DNA of 64,000 bases from Bradyrhizobium elkanii USDA 76 (lineage in GTDB: Bacteria > Pseudomonadota > Alphaproteobacteria > Rhizobiales > Xanthobacteraceae): positions 7,990,001 through 8,054,000 of the forward strand of contig NZ_CP066356.1 of NCBI RefSeq assembly GCF_023278185.1. Reading direction: 5' to 3'. The stretch's first letter is position 1; each line of letters opens with the position of its first letter. Below, piece after piece: positions 8,329 through 22,022 of this stretch. The notes below the pieces were generated by a model. It did not search any database. It saw only the letters and a program-made list of their open reading frames with translations, and was not told the origin of the DNA. Both the position numbers and the translations under genes were made by a program.

Positions 8329-9135
8329 TCACTCCAATCCCTGCACCTTGGGCATTGCCTGGGTCGGCAGGATCGCGGGCGCAGGCGCCGGCGGCGGAGC
8401 GCCCTGACCGACGGTCGGAGCCTCGGCTTGCTGGACGACTTGCGGCGCAGCCTGGGCCTCGGCCGGCTTCGGGGCAGCTGCGGCCTGCTCGGCCGGCGTG
8501 GGTGCGGCTGCCTGGGCGGGCTCCGGGGTGGCCGGCTGCGGCGCGGCGGCCTGAGCCGCCGGAGCGGGAGCCTGCGCCGCCGGAGCCTGGGCGGCCGGGG
8601 CCGGAGCCTGCGCCTTGGCCGAGAGCGGGCTGCGTTTGGGCACCGGCACGCGGCTGGCGACATGCGGGATCGGGAGTGGCGGGCGCGGCACCCGGGCCTG
8701 AATCGGCCGCGGCATCGGTCCGACCGGACCGTCGGTCGCGCTCATTTCCTCTTCATAATTGTCGCCGAGTCGGGAGGCCGGCGTGAAGCGGATGATGTGG
8801 CCGTCGCGGGCATCGATCACCAGCCGGCCGTCGTCGCCGCCCTGGTCGATCACCGAGATCGTGTAGACGAACCCGCGCTGCCGGGGCGCGCCAAGCGGCA
8901 GATAGCCGTTCTCGCGGAGCACGGTATAGACCTCGACCGGCGGCAACAGGCTCGGGACCCGGCCAAAGCGCGGCGGCGGAGGAACCTCGGGCATGGCGGC
9001 ATAGGGCCCGTCCATGTCGGATACCCTGACCAGAAGCGGGCTGCCGATCCGGGCGGACGTCGCCAGCTGGGCCTCGGCCGCGGCTGCGCTGAGCGCGAGG
9101 GCGGCGGCAGCAACCGAACCTGTGAACAACTTCAT
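8329..9135 (-). CDS. secreted Pro/Ala-rich hypothetical protein
   Basis: A 268-residue protein with a clear signal peptide (MKLFTGSVAAAALALSAAAAEA). After it comes a globular part of about 120 residues: PPPPRFGRVPSLLPPVEVYTVLRENGYLPLG, then GFVYTISVIDQGGDDGRLVIDARDGHIIRFTPA, which resembles a PepSY-like sensor fold of short strands. The last 120 residues are almost only Pro, Ala, Gln and Glu repeats (APAPAAQAPAAQAP), a flexible tail likely to span the periplasm or bind wall. Rhizobial genomes carry several such proteins; no function is established. It stands alone and converges on hsp20. Confidence 0.8.
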   Translation of the reverse strand: MKLFTGSVAAAALALSAAAAEAQLATSARIGSPLLVRVSDMDGPYAAMPEVPPPPRFGRVPSLLPPVEVYTVLRENGYLPLGAPRQRGFVYTISVIDQGGDDGRLVIDARDGHIIRFTPASRLGDNYEEEMSATDGPVGPMPRPIQARVPRPPLPIPHVASRVPVPKRSPLSAKAQAPAPAAQAPAAQAPAPAAQAAAPQPATPEPAQAAAPTPAEQAAAAPKPAEAQAAPQVVQQAEAPTVGQGAPPPAPAPAILPTQAMPKVQGLE

Positions 9136-9605
9136 CGCCGTAACTCCTGTCTGCCCCGCCCTGGAGCGTTTCCGCTCTCTTGCCGGCTTGCCCGGGGCAA
9201 AACTTCAGTTTCAAATTCGGCAGTCCTTGGTCGCTCCTTGGGCCAGATCACGGCGTGTTTGCTTCGAATCGGGGGCGCCACATGCCCGCCGAGCCGTTCG
9301 ATCCGAGCATGCGGGCGAGGACTTCCTCGCGCTTGTGTGATAGACAAAAATTTGGCAAGGTCTAAGTTAGGACAGTAAAGCTGTCTCAATTTCGAGGCCA
9401 TCCCGGCATAGGGATTGCAACGAGACCTCGGCGCCCCGAGCTCCGAGAATGCTGCAGGCAGGGCCGTCCCTCAGGGGACGTTGAAACGCCCGTCGTCTGA
9501 ATTTAGGAAAATGCGGCTCGCGGCGGACGAGCGGTGGCCCGGTGGGTGCCGCAACGTTCAAGGTGCGCCAAATACGGTGGAGCCCTTACGAAAGGGAGAG
9601 GACAC
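9136..9605. other. 470-base leader region of gltB
   Basis: No convincing gene lies here. I see a candidate sigma-54 promoter (9404-9419), a GC hairpin CGTCCC-TCAG-GGGACG at 9465-9480 in the presumed 5' leader, and a good ribosome site (AAAGGGAGAGGAC) just before ATG 9606. The Pro/Ala-rich gene is divergent, so both promoters fall in this gap. Confidence 0.5.
9404..9419 (+). promoter_or_regulatory. candidate sigma-54 promoter of gltB
   Basis: CGGCATAGGGATTGCA has GG and GC exactly 10 bases apart and matches TGGCAC-N5-TTGCA at most positions. Transcription would begin near 9430, 176 bases before gltB. No NtrC-type palindrome was recognised upstream, so this is tentative. Confidence 0.4.
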
Positions 9606-14357
<4,752 letters not shown>

Positions 14358-14367
14358 GCCTGAAAGA

Positions 14368-14473
14368 CCCTCATGGTGAGGAGGCGCGCAGCGCCGTCTC
14401 GAACCATGAGGCCGCCACACGGGCCTCCATCCTTCGAGACGCGGCGCACGCGCCGCTCCTCAGGATGAGGGTC
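14368..14473. repeat. two tandem family C palindromes between gltB and gltD
   Basis: The first element, 14368-14412, has arms CCTCATGGTGAGGAGG and CTCGAACCATGAGG. The second, 14427-14473, has CATCCTTCGAGACGCGGCG and CGCCGCTCCTCAGGATG. Each can fold as a long hairpin in the gltBD transcript. Related copies lie at 23621-23725 and 54609-54690. Confidence 0.75.
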
Positions 14474-14516
14474 AAACAGAACAGACGAACACATGATGCA
14501 GGGGCATCGGGTTTCA

Positions 14517-15974
14517 ATGGGCAAGATCACAGGTTTTCTCGAGATCGAGCGGCATGACCGCAAGTACGAGCCGGTCGCCGATCGACTCAAGAACTTCAAG
14601 GAATTCGTCATTCCGCTGAGCGAGAAGGACACGCGCGACCAGGCTGCGCGCTGCATGAACTGCGGCATCCCCTATTGCCACGGCACCGGCTCGACCGCGC
14701 CGGGCACGCCGGGCTGCCCGGTCAACAACCAGATCCCCGATTTCAACGACCTCGTCTATCAGGGCAACTGGGAAGAAGCCTCGCGCAACCTGCACTCGAC
14801 CAACAATTTCCCCGAATTCACCGGCCGCATCTGCCCGGCGCCGTGCGAGGCATCCTGCACGCTCAACATCGACGACAACCCGGTCACCATCAAGACCATC
14901 GAATGCGCGATCGTCGACCGCGCCTGGGACAATGGCTGGGTGAAGCCGGAGATCGCAGCCGTTAAGACCGGCAAGAAGGTCGCCGTGATCGGCTCGGGTC
15001 CCGCCGGCATGGCCGCCGCGCAGCAGCTCGCGCGCGCCGGCCACGAGGTGCATGTCTACGAGAAGTTCGCCAAGGCCGGCGGCCTGCTGCGCTACGGCAT
15101 TCCCGACTTCAAGATGGAGAAGGGCGTCATCGACCGCCGCGTGGCGCAGATGGAAGCCGAAGGCGTCACCTTCCACTACGGTAAGGCCGTGGGCGGCTCG
15201 ACGCCCGGTGCGATCGATCCGCAGGAGCTCGCCAAGCAATATGACGCGGTGGCGCTGACCGGCGGCGCGGAAGCCCCGCGCGACCTGCCGATCCCCGGCC
15301 GCGAGCTTTCCGGCATCCACTTCGCGATGGACTTCCTGCCGCAGCAGAACCGCCGCGTCTCCGGCGAGCCGCTGAACGGCGCCGCCGACATCCTCGCCGG
15401 CGGCAAGCATGTCGTCGTGATCGGCGGCGGCGATACCGGCTCGGACTGCATTGGTACCTCGTTCCGGCAAGGCGCCAAGTCGGTGACCCAGCTCGAGATC
15501 ATGCCGGCGCCGCCCGAGCACGAGAACAAGGGCGTGACCTGGCCGAACTGGCCGCTGAAGATGCGGACCTCGTCGAGCCAGGCCGAAGGCGCGGTGCGCG
15601 AATTCGCCGTGCTGACGACGAAGTTCGAAGGCGTCGACGGCAAGGTGACGAAGCTGCATTGCGTCAAGGTCGACGACAAGTTCAAGCCGCTGCCCGGCAC
15701 CGAGTTCACGCTCGACGCCGAGCTCGTGCTGCTGGCGATGGGCTTCGTCCATCCGGTGCACGAGGGCCTGCTCAAGACGCTGGGCGTCGAGCTCGACCAG
15801 CGCGGCAACGTCCGCGCCTCCCTGCAGGACTACCAGACCTCGCGCGCGAAGATCTTCTCCGCCGGCGACATGCGCCGCGGCCAGTCGCTCGTGGTCTGGG
15901 CAATCCGCGAAGGCCGCCAGTGCGCGCGCTCGATCGACACCTTCCTGATGGGCAAGACGGACCTGCCGGGGTAA
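14517..15974 (+). CDS. gltD: glutamate synthase [NADPH] small (beta) subunit
   Basis: A 485-residue flavoprotein that passes electrons from NADPH through FAD and two [4Fe-4S] clusters to GltB. ATG 14517 ([12 protein letters not shown]) is the usual family start; ATGs at 14493 and 14496 would add eight or seven residues. The N-terminal cluster cysteines are in [27 protein letters not shown] and [12 protein letters not shown]. Then come the FAD site [19 protein letters not shown] and the NADPH site [16 protein letters not shown]. The late [19 protein letters not shown] is the usual FAD end motif. It is in the same transcription unit as gltB, although hairpin repeats separate them. Confidence 0.97.
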   Translation: MGKITGFLEIERHDRKYEPVADRLKNFKEFVIPLSEKDTRDQAARCMNCGIPYCHGTGSTAPGTPGCPVNNQIPDFNDLVYQGNWEEASRNLHSTNNFPEFTGRICPAPCEASCTLNIDDNPVTIKTIECAIVDRAWDNGWVKPEIAAVKTGKKVAVIGSGPAGMAAAQQLARAGHEVHVYEKFAKAGGLLRYGIPDFKMEKGVIDRRVAQMEAEGVTFHYGKAVGGSTPGAIDPQELAKQYDAVALTGGAEAPRDLPIPGRELSGIHFAMDFLPQQNRRVSGEPLNGAADILAGGKHVVVIGGGDTGSDCIGTSFRQGAKSVTQLEIMPAPPEHENKGVTWPNWPLKMRTSSSQAEGAVREFAVLTTKFEGVDGKVTKLHCVKVDDKFKPLPGTEFTLDAELVLLAMGFVHPVHEGLLKTLGVELDQRGNVRASLQDYQTSRAKIFSAGDMRRGQSLVVWAIREGRQCARSIDTFLMGKTDLPG

Positions 15975-16019
15975 TCGCCCCGGCGGTTTCACCGAACTGC
16001 ATCTCACAAACTCTGCCGT

Positions 16020-16125
16020 CATCGCCCGCGAAAGCGGGCGATCCAGTATTCCAGAGACGTCAAGGCTTGAAGGGATAGGCCGCGGCGTACTGGGTGCCCC
16101 GCGTTCGCGGAGCACGACACCTCAT
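16020..16125. repeat. dispersed repeat with GCCCGCGAAAGCGGGC hairpin
   Basis: CGCCCGCGAAAGCGGGCG forms a hairpin at the left; ATCCAGTATTCCAGAGACG and CCGCGGCGTACTGGGTGCCC at the right can pair as a larger element. It lies between convergent gltD and the beta-barrel gene. I recall similar arrays in Bradyrhizobium genomes but have not searched. Confidence 0.5.
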
Positions 16126-16153
16126 TTGAGATGCGACTTAGGCATCCTCACCG

Positions 16154-17917
16154 CTAATTCTGCACTCGCACGCCCAGCATCACCACGGTCGATGCCGAGC
16201 TCTGTCCCGGCTGGTTGGAATCCAGCCAGTCGCGGCGCACGGTGCCCTTGATCCAGAGGCTGCGGGTCATCTTGTAGATCAGGTCGCCTGACACCGAGTA
16301 GATCGTGTCGTTGCGGTTGTCGCCCTGGTAGTCGAGCGTGCCGTAGGTGAACTTGCCGATGCCGGTCAGCCAGCGGCGGAAGTCGTGGTCGACCTCGACG
16401 GTGTAGGTGCGCGACAGCACGCCCGAGGTGCCGGGCAGCGTGGTCTCGCCGAGCTGGGTATCGGAATAGAATTTGGCCGTGGTCAGCGGCGTCGCATTCC
16501 AGGTCAGCGAGGCGGTGGTCAGCAGGCCCTCGAGTGGGCTAAGCCGCGGGTCGACATAGTCGCGCCTGGCATAGCCGATCGAGATTTCGCCGAACAGAAT
16601 CCGCGTGAATTCGAACGACGTACCGGCCTTGACGTAACCGCCCGACGAATTGCGCGCGTAACCGTTGCGGTCGAGATAGAGATCATGGAAGCGGCTGTCG
16701 CCCTCCACTTCCACGAACGGCTTCACGGCCGGATTGAGCTCATAGCTGACGCGGCCGACACCGCCATACTGCGTGAAATTGCGGTCGTCGTTCGACGACG
16801 AGGTGCCGTCGGTCAGCTTCGACCATTGGTAATCGGTGCGGTCGACTGTGCCGCCGAGCGAGACCTGCATGCGGTTGAAATTCTGGTCGATGCCGAAGGT
16901 GCCGCCGACCGTGGTGTAGATCGGATATCTGGCGAGGCCGGCCTGCACGTTCGGGCTGCCGGGATTGTCGGTCGAGACCAGCAGGCGGGCCTGCCCCAGG
17001 AGATGCGTGTCCCTGGAGACATCGAGACGGCCGTCGATATGGCCGGTGAAATTCGGACGGTCGATATCGAGCGGCGCCGACAGCGGCGTACCGTCGGCGT
17101 TCGGCGTCAGCCCGGAGCCATAGCCGGTGAAGGAGCCGCGCAAATCGGCGACGACGGCGTGACGCTCCCAGTCGGAGACCGCGAGGAATTCCGGCGCGAC
17201 CATGTAGAACGCCCTGCCCTGCGGCGAGTAGAGCCGGCCCGGATTGGTGTCGTAGCCGGCCATCGCCTCGACCGCGGTCTTGACCATGAACGAGCCGGCG
17301 TAGTCGCCGACCGCGCCGAACGGATCGTCGTCGATCTTCAGCCGCTTGCGCGGCGGCTGGCCGACGATGGTGCCGGCCATCGCCGGCGGCAGCGGCGTCT
17401 TGTTGGCGGTCTCCGAGGGCGGGATCGACAGCCGCAGCTGCCCCGTGGCGTTCAATGGCACCGGCGTCGTCGGCGGCGAGCCGGGTCCCGCCGGCGGCTT
17501 CGGTTTGGCCTGGCCCGGGTAATATTTCGGCTTCTGGCGCTTGCGGTTGAGCGAGTCATAGCCCGACGTCGAGGCGCCGTTCGCCGCGGGGAGCCCGTAG
17601 GTCGGGACCTGCCCGATCCGCGTCGTCGTTGATGTCGATGAAGATGAAGACGAGGAGGAACGGCGATCGCGATCGGCGTCGGGCAGCTTCAGGCCGCTGA
17701 GCGGATCCATGGCGTCGGCCGTGGTCCGGCGCAGCGGCGAATCCTGCGTGATCACCTGGCTCTGGCGATTAGGGCTGAACAGATCGGGCGTCACGGTCTG
17801 GGCCGCGGCGCACCCGGTGGTCACGGTCAGCGCCAGGACGGCCACGGCAGGGCATGGCAAAACCGCGCGGACGAGGCGTCCACGCCGGTCTTGGCCGCTT
17901 GCTGGCCGCCGCAACAC
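16154..17917 (-). CDS. outer-membrane beta-barrel protein (BBP2-like)
   Basis: A 587-residue exported protein. A hydrophobic N-terminal segment (LPCPAVAVLALTVTTGCAAAQT, with a possible Cys lipobox at residue 36) is followed by a long disordered, Ser/Thr/Pro-rich linker (RRSSSSSSSSTSTTT). From about residue 200 the chain alternates hydrophobic and polar residues in amphipathic strands with aromatic ends (AVVADLRGSFTGYGSG, HIDGRLDVSRDTHLLGQARLLV, GKFTYGTLDYQGDNRNDTIYSVSGDLIYKM), ending LDSNQPGQSSASTVVMLGVRVQN. This matches the putative beta-barrel porin 2 group, often near exopolysaccharide genes. It is divergent from kdsD. The start is uncertain because no strong ribosome site is evident. Confidence 0.75.
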   Translation of the reverse strand: MLRRPASGQDRRGRLVRAVLPCPAVAVLALTVTTGCAAAQTVTPDLFSPNRQSQVITQDSPLRRTTADAMDPLSGLKLPDADRDRRSSSSSSSSTSTTTRIGQVPTYGLPAANGASTSGYDSLNRKRQKPKYYPGQAKPKPPAGPGSPPTTPVPLNATGQLRLSIPPSETANKTPLPPAMAGTIVGQPPRKRLKIDDDPFGAVGDYAGSFMVKTAVEAMAGYDTNPGRLYSPQGRAFYMVAPEFLAVSDWERHAVVADLRGSFTGYGSGLTPNADGTPLSAPLDIDRPNFTGHIDGRLDVSRDTHLLGQARLLVSTDNPGSPNVQAGLARYPIYTTVGGTFGIDQNFNRMQVSLGGTVDRTDYQWSKLTDGTSSSNDDRNFTQYGGVGRVSYELNPAVKPFVEVEGDSRFHDLYLDRNGYARNSSGGYVKAGTSFEFTRILFGEISIGYARRDYVDPRLSPLEGLLTTASLTWNATPLTTAKFYSDTQLGETTLPGTSGVLSRTYTVEVDHDFRRWLTGIGKFTYGTLDYQGDNRNDTIYSVSGDLIYKMTRSLWIKGTVRRDWLDSNQPGQSSASTVVMLGVRVQN

Positions 17918-18105
17918 GATGGAAAAACTCCAACGAATTCACATACTTGTCGGACGCACTCCGCCGGGCGGCAGAAAACGTCGTTAATGGAGTTAAAACA
18001 ATTATGGTTAATGAGCCGTTGAGGATCGGCCGCCGCGCGTCGCATCGCGGAATCGAACGTGCTAAGGGAGACGCCCGGGTGCAAAACCCTCCCTTGGAAT
18101 CCTAA

Positions 18106-19113
18106 ATGGCCAAACCGAAACCGCTGATGACCAAATCATCCGGCCCCGATGACGGCGCCGTTCAATCGGCGCTCCGCACCCTCGATGCCGAAGCAAGCGG
18201 CGTCGCAGCCCTTTCCGCAGCACTGAAGTCCGACCTCGGCGCGCCGTTCGCGGCAGCGTCCGAGCTGATCGGCAATGCCAAGGGACGGCTGATCGTCACC
18301 GGGCTCGGCAAGTCCGGCCATATCGGGCGCAAGATCGCCGCGACCTTTGCCTCGACCGGCACGCCGGCGTTCTTCGTGCACGCCGCCGAAGCGAGCCATG
18401 GCGACCTCGGCATGATCACGATCGATGACGTGATCCTGGCGCTGTCATGGTCCGGCGAGCAGCCGGAGATGCGCAACCTGATCGCCTATGCCGCGCGCTT
18501 CGGCATTCCGCTGATCGCGATGACGGCCGACAAGGACTCGACGCTGAGCAAGGCCGCCGACGTGCAGCTGACGCTGCCGAAGGCCCGGGAGGCCTGCCCG
18601 CACAATCTGGCGCCGACCACGTCCTCGCTGATGATGCTGGCGCTCGGCGATGCGCTGGCGATCGCGCTGCTTGAGGGCCGCGGCTTCACCTCGACCGATT
18701 TCAGCGTGCTGCATCCGGGCGGCAAGCTCGGCGCGCTCCTGAAATATGCCCGCGACCTGATGCATGGCGGCGACGCGCTGCCGCTGAAGCCGCTCGGCAC
18801 CAAGATGTCGGATGCGCTGGTCGAGATGACCTCCAAGGGTTTTGGCTGCGTCGGCATCGTCGACCGCCACGGCCATCTCGTCGGCATCGTCACCGACGGC
18901 GATCTGCGCCGGCAGATGCGCCCCGACCTTTTGACGCGGTCGGTCGACGAGGTCATGACCAGGACGCCGAAGACGATCAGCCGCGACACGCTGGCCGGCG
19001 AAGTGCTGGAGCTGCTCAACGCCTCGAAGATCACGACACTGATCGTGACCGACGCCAAGAAGCCGGTCGGCATCATCCATCTGCACGATCTGCTGCGGGC
19101 TGGTGTGGCGTAA
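18106..19113 (+). CDS. kdsD: D-arabinose 5-phosphate isomerase, SIS plus two CBS domains
   Basis: A 335-residue enzyme of the KpsF/GutQ/KdsD family that isomerises D-ribulose 5-phosphate to D-arabinose 5-phosphate, the first step toward the lipopolysaccharide sugar Kdo. Residues about 40-180 are the SIS domain (IVTGLGKSGHIGRKIAATFASTGTPAFFVHAAEASHGDLG, with ALSWSGEQPE and APTTSS). Residues about 205-335 hold two CBS repeats (GFGCVGIVDRHGHLVGIVTDGDLRR and SKITTLIVTDAKKPVGIIHLHDLLRAGVA). All catalytic features look intact. The beta-barrel gene is divergent; no other Kdo genes are in the window. Confidence 0.95.
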   Translation: MAKPKPLMTKSSGPDDGAVQSALRTLDAEASGVAALSAALKSDLGAPFAAASELIGNAKGRLIVTGLGKSGHIGRKIAATFASTGTPAFFVHAAEASHGDLGMITIDDVILALSWSGEQPEMRNLIAYAARFGIPLIAMTADKDSTLSKAADVQLTLPKAREACPHNLAPTTSSLMMLALGDALAIALLEGRGFTSTDFSVLHPGGKLGALLKYARDLMHGGDALPLKPLGTKMSDALVEMTSKGFGCVGIVDRHGHLVGIVTDGDLRRQMRPDLLTRSVDEVMTRTPKTISRDTLAGEVLELLNASKITTLIVTDAKKPVGIIHLHDLLRAGVA

Positions 19114-19120
19114 TTCCGCT

Positions 19121-19206
19121 CCGTCATTCGGGGCGCGCGAAGCGTGAACCTCAGATGCGCAATTGCGCACCATAGTTCGATGCTTTCGCATCGCCCCAGA
19201 ATGACG
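19121..19206. repeat. family D GTCATTC palindrome (copy 1)
   Basis: CGTCATTCGGGGCG at the left and CGCCCCAGAATGACG at the right enclose an internal hairpin (GATGCGCAATTGCGCAC). It fills the gap between convergent kdsD and the carboxymuconolactone decarboxylase gene. A second copy is at 32716-32832. Confidence 0.7.
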
Positions 19207-19210
19207 GCGT

Positions 19211-19750
19211 TTATTTCGGAAACCGCGCCGCGGTTTCCTCCAGCGGCAGGGCCAGCGCGTTGGCGAGGTAGGAGACCGTGCGGTAGAAGCCGCACAACAG
19301 GATGATCTCCAGGATCTGGTCCTCATCGTAATGCGCCGACAGCGCGGCGAATTCCGCGTCATCCAGCGTCGCGCGGACATGCAGCGCGTCGACTGCCGCG
19401 ATCATTGCCTGTTCGGCCTGCGACCAGCAGCCGGCATCGGCCGGACCGCGCACGGTGGCGTCGACCTGCTGCTCCGTCAGTTCGGCGGCTGCGCCGAACG
19501 CCGTGACGTGGACGCCCCATTCATATTCGCAGGCATTGAGTGCGCAGGTGCGGTCGATCACGATCTCCCGCGCCCTGAGCGACAACGGCCCGCGGTCCAA
19601 AAGGCTGCCGCCGCGGAATTTCTCCCAGGCGCGCGGATGGCCGGCCATCACGCGGAACAGCATCAGCGGCGGCTTGCCGCGCATGATGCGGTCGAAATGC
19701 TGTTGAACGTCCGCCGGATAGGGCGGATCGAGCGGCGCGAGGCGTGACAT
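19211..19750 (-). CDS. carboxymuconolactone decarboxylase (AhpD-like) family protein
   Basis: A 179-residue all-helical protein. The motif TCALNACEYEWGVHVTAFG gives the Cys-x4-Cys-x5-His arrangement seen in peroxidase-like members of this family, and YDEDQILEIILLCGFYRTVSYLANAL is the conserved helix of the decarboxylase fold. Members are either muconolactone decarboxylases or AhpD-type alkylhydroperoxidases; the Cys pair favours a redox role. It is divergent from an HxlR regulator with two palindromes between, so it is the likely target of that regulator. Confidence 0.85.
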   Translation of the reverse strand: MSRLAPLDPPYPADVQQHFDRIMRGKPPLMLFRVMAGHPRAWEKFRGGSLLDRGPLSLRAREIVIDRTCALNACEYEWGVHVTAFGAAAELTEQQVDATVRGPADAGCWSQAEQAMIAAVDALHVRATLDDAEFAALSAHYDEDQILEIILLCGFYRTVSYLANALALPLEETAARFPK

Positions 19751-19764
19751 GGCCTGATCCAGTT

Positions 19765-19781
19765 GCTACATTTAATGTAGC
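19765..19781. promoter_or_regulatory. operator 1 of the HxlR / CMD divergent promoter
   Basis: GCTACATTTAATGTAGC is a perfect palindrome with 7-base arms and a 3-base centre, starting 15 bases from the CMD start. A second site shares GCTACA..TGTAGC. Confidence 0.7.
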
Positions 19782-19786
19782 ACCAC

Positions 19787-19803
19787 GCTACAATATCTGT
19801 AGC
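19787..19803. promoter_or_regulatory. operator 2 of the HxlR / CMD divergent promoter
   Basis: GCTACAATATCTGTAGC has 6-base perfect arms identical to those of operator 1. The two centres are 22 bp apart, two helical turns, so two dimers would sit on the same face of the DNA. Confidence 0.7.
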
Positions 19804-19837
19804 GACTTGCAAGAGGGATTCGAAGGGAATTCGCGAC

Positions 19838-20197
19838 ATGCCGAAGCAGGGCCCAGTCACAAGACCCGCCGTCCGCGGCTCGCGGACCGGCCGCCCGATC
19901 ATGGCGCTGCTCGATCTCTTGGGACGGCGCTGGACCTTGCGCATCATCTGGGAGCTGCGCGAGGGCGCGCTGACCTCGCGCGCGCTGCGCACTGCCTGCG
20001 ACGAGGCTTCGCCAACGATCCTGCAGACGCGATTGACCGAGCTGCGCGAGGCCGGCTTCGTCGAACTATCGGAGGATGGCTACGGCCTCACCGCGCTCGG
20101 CCGCGAACTGTTCCAGACCTTCACGCCGCTCCATCGTTTCGCCGAGCGCTGGAGCAAGCGGGGCGGCAGCAAGACCTCGGCGACCGTCAGTGTGTAG
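19838..20197 (+). CDS. HxlR-family winged-helix transcriptional regulator
   Basis: A 119-residue DNA-binding protein. LLDLLGRRWTLRIIWELREGALTSRALRTAC, then TILQTRLTELREAGFVELSEDGYGLTALGREL, is the HxlR winged-helix core. It lacks the sensory Cys near the N-terminus found in redox-sensing HxlR proteins such as HypR. The tandem palindromes upstream suggest it represses itself and the divergent carboxymuconolactone decarboxylase gene. The inducer is unknown; a quinone or electrophile would fit the target. Confidence 0.9.
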   Translation: MPKQGPVTRPAVRGSRTGRPIMALLDLLGRRWTLRIIWELREGALTSRALRTACDEASPTILQTRLTELREAGFVELSEDGYGLTALGRELFQTFTPLHRFAERWSKRGGSKTSATVSV

Positions 20198-20297
20198 CCC
20201 GCATGAGCGGAGCGACATGCGGGACCGGTTTCCCCAGGTATCGCGGAGCCTGTCATCGGGCGCGCATTCGCGCGACCCGTTGGCTGACCCGGGCTAC
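20194..20297. repeat. GTAGCCCGCATG-type inverted repeat
   Basis: GTAGCCCGCATGAGCGGAGCGACATGCGGGA at the left and ACCCGGGCTAC at the right bound a stretch with a further hairpin (CGCGCATTCGCGCG). It partly overlaps the last codon of the HxlR gene and may end its transcript. It is related to 8281-8315. Confidence 0.55.
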
Positions 20298-20361
20298 GGA
20301 TTACTCGTCCGAAGCAGCATCCGACGCTCGGGCCAAGTCGTCGTCGATGGCTCAGGTCAAA

Positions 20362-20808
20362 CTAAGCGATCGCCACCGTCAGGCTGGCGCCGTCGGCGCG
20401 GACCACCTTCACCCGGCTGCCGGCCGGCGCATCGGGGCCGGCGACGCGCCACACCGTATCGTCGATCCGCACCGTGCCCGATCCGTCGATGATCGGCTTC
20501 TCCAGCGTGAATTCGCGGCCGACCAAGGCTTCGTTGCGGCGGTTGAGGAAGGGATTGGTCTTGCTCGCCGCCGTCGCGCCCTTGGCGAAATGCCGCCATG
20601 CCGGCACCGCCAACGCGGCGAACACTGCGAACATCAGGAGCTGCATCTGCCAGGACGGCGTAAAAGCGAACGACAGCAGGCCCACAAGGAGCGCTGCGAG
20701 CCCGAGCCAGAACAGGAAGACCCCGGGCGCTGCGAGCTCCAGCGCCATCAGGATGAACCCGAAGATCAGCCAGTTCCAGGTACCCAATGTCGAAAACATC
20801 TCGGCCAT
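20362..20808 (-). CDS. NfeD-family membrane protein
   Basis: A 148-residue protein with two to four N-terminal hydrophobic segments (WNWLIFGFILMALELAAPGVFLFWLGLAALLVGLLSF) and a C-terminal soluble OB-fold (VGREFTLEKPIIDGSGTVRIDDTVWRVAGPDAPAGSRVKVVRADGASLTVAI). This is the short NfeD type, which partners with stomatin/SPFH proteins. Its gene is 41 bases downstream of a stomatin gene on the same strand, the standard pairing, and probably helps organise membrane microdomains or quality control. Confidence 0.9.
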   Translation of the reverse strand: MAEMFSTLGTWNWLIFGFILMALELAAPGVFLFWLGLAALLVGLLSFAFTPSWQMQLLMFAVFAALAVPAWRHFAKGATAASKTNPFLNRRNEALVGREFTLEKPIIDGSGTVRIDDTVWRVAGPDAPAGSRVKVVRADGASLTVAIA

Positions 20809-20849
20809 GACGTGACCTCTATCATTGCGGGCGCGACGCCGTCACGCCC

Positions 20850-21854
20850 TCACCGCTGCGGCGGCACCGGCGGCGGCGCAGTCGGGCCGGCCGGTGGCAC
20901 CGAGCCGCCGCGCCGCGCTGCGGCCGTGGCGGACGCAGCGCTCTCGCCAAAAGTGGCGCGGGCGATCTCGCCGATGCCGGCCAGCGAGCCCAGCACGCTC
21001 GAGGTCTCGATCGGCAGCATCAAGACCTTCTGGTTCGGCGATTCCGCGAGCTGGCCGAACGCCTTGATGTACTTGTCGGCGATGAAATAGTTCAGCGCGG
21101 CGACGTCGCCTTTGGCGATCGATTCCGACACCATCTGGGTCGCCTTGGCCTCGGCCTCGGCGAGGCGCTCGCGCGCCTCGGCGTCGCGGAAGGCGGCTTC
21201 GCGGCGGCCCTCGGCCTGCAGGATCTGCCCCTGCTTGGCGCCCTCGGCGCGCAGGATTTCGGATTGCCGCTGCCCCTCGGCCTGCAAAATATCGGCGCGC
21301 TTGACGCGCTCGGCCTTCATCTGCCGGCCCATCGCCTCGACGAGGTCGGCCGGCGGCACGATGTCCTTGATCTCGATGCGGTTGACCTTGACGCCCCAGG
21401 GCGACACCGCGGCGTCGACCACGCGCAGCAGCCGCTCGTTGATCTCGTCGCGATGCGACAGCACCTGGTCGAGATCCATCGAGCCCATCACCGAGCGGAT
21501 ATTGGTCATGGTCAGGACGGTGATCGCCTGGTTGAGATTGGCGACCTCGTAGCTCGCCTTCGCGGCATCGAACACCTGGTAGAACGCGACGCCGTCCACC
21601 GTCACGGTGGCGTTGTCCTTGGTGATCACCTCCTGCTCGGGGATGTTGATCACCTGCTCCATCATGTTGATCTTGCGCCCGATGCGATCGAAGTAGGGCA
21701 CGATCAGATTGAGGCCGGGCGACAGCGTGCGGGTGTATTTGCCGAACCGCTCGATGGTCCAGTCAAACCCCTGCGGAACGGTCTTGATCCCGGCGAACAG
21801 CGTAACGATGACGAGAAGAACAAACGCGATCGCGAAAACGTCGAAGCCAGTCAT
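20850..21854 (-). CDS. SPFH/stomatin-like (band 7) membrane protein, QmcA type
   Basis: A 334-residue membrane-anchored protein. One N-terminal hydrophobic helix ([19 protein letters not shown]) is followed by the SPFH domain ([34 protein letters not shown], and [39 protein letters not shown]). A long Ala/Glu coiled coil ([38 protein letters not shown]) leads to a Pro/Ala-rich tail. It would oligomerise at the membrane and is paired with NfeD downstream. Role in membrane protease control is inferred from the family. Confidence 0.92.
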   Translation of the reverse strand: MTGFDVFAIAFVLLVIVTLFAGIKTVPQGFDWTIERFGKYTRTLSPGLNLIVPYFDRIGRKINMMEQVINIPEQEVITKDNATVTVDGVAFYQVFDAAKASYEVANLNQAITVLTMTNIRSVMGSMDLDQVLSHRDEINERLLRVVDAAVSPWGVKVNRIEIKDIVPPADLVEAMGRQMKAERVKRADILQAEGQRQSEILRAEGAKQGQILQAEGRREAAFRDAEARERLAEAEAKATQMVSESIAKGDVAALNYFIADKYIKAFGQLAESPNQKVLMLPIETSSVLGSLAGIGEIARATFGESAASATAAARRGGSVPPAGPTAPPPVPPQR

Positions 21855-22022
21855 AAAGTCCTCCAGGGCCGGCGAGACCGTCGCCAGTCACGGTCGTGCA
21901 TTGGTCGGCAGGACCGCTCCGCCGGTTCAGCCGGCTGTTGTTCTCCCTAGCACATAGGAAGCTGCCGTCCGACTACCAGATGCAAACGAATAGCCGTGTC
22001 CGGTGTCACTGATCGTTAACAA

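Noticed and set aside
16385..17632. 415-codon plus-strand frame opposite the beta-barrel gene
   Set aside because: No ribosome site, Arg/Glu-rich composition, and the minus-strand frame has signal peptide and strands.
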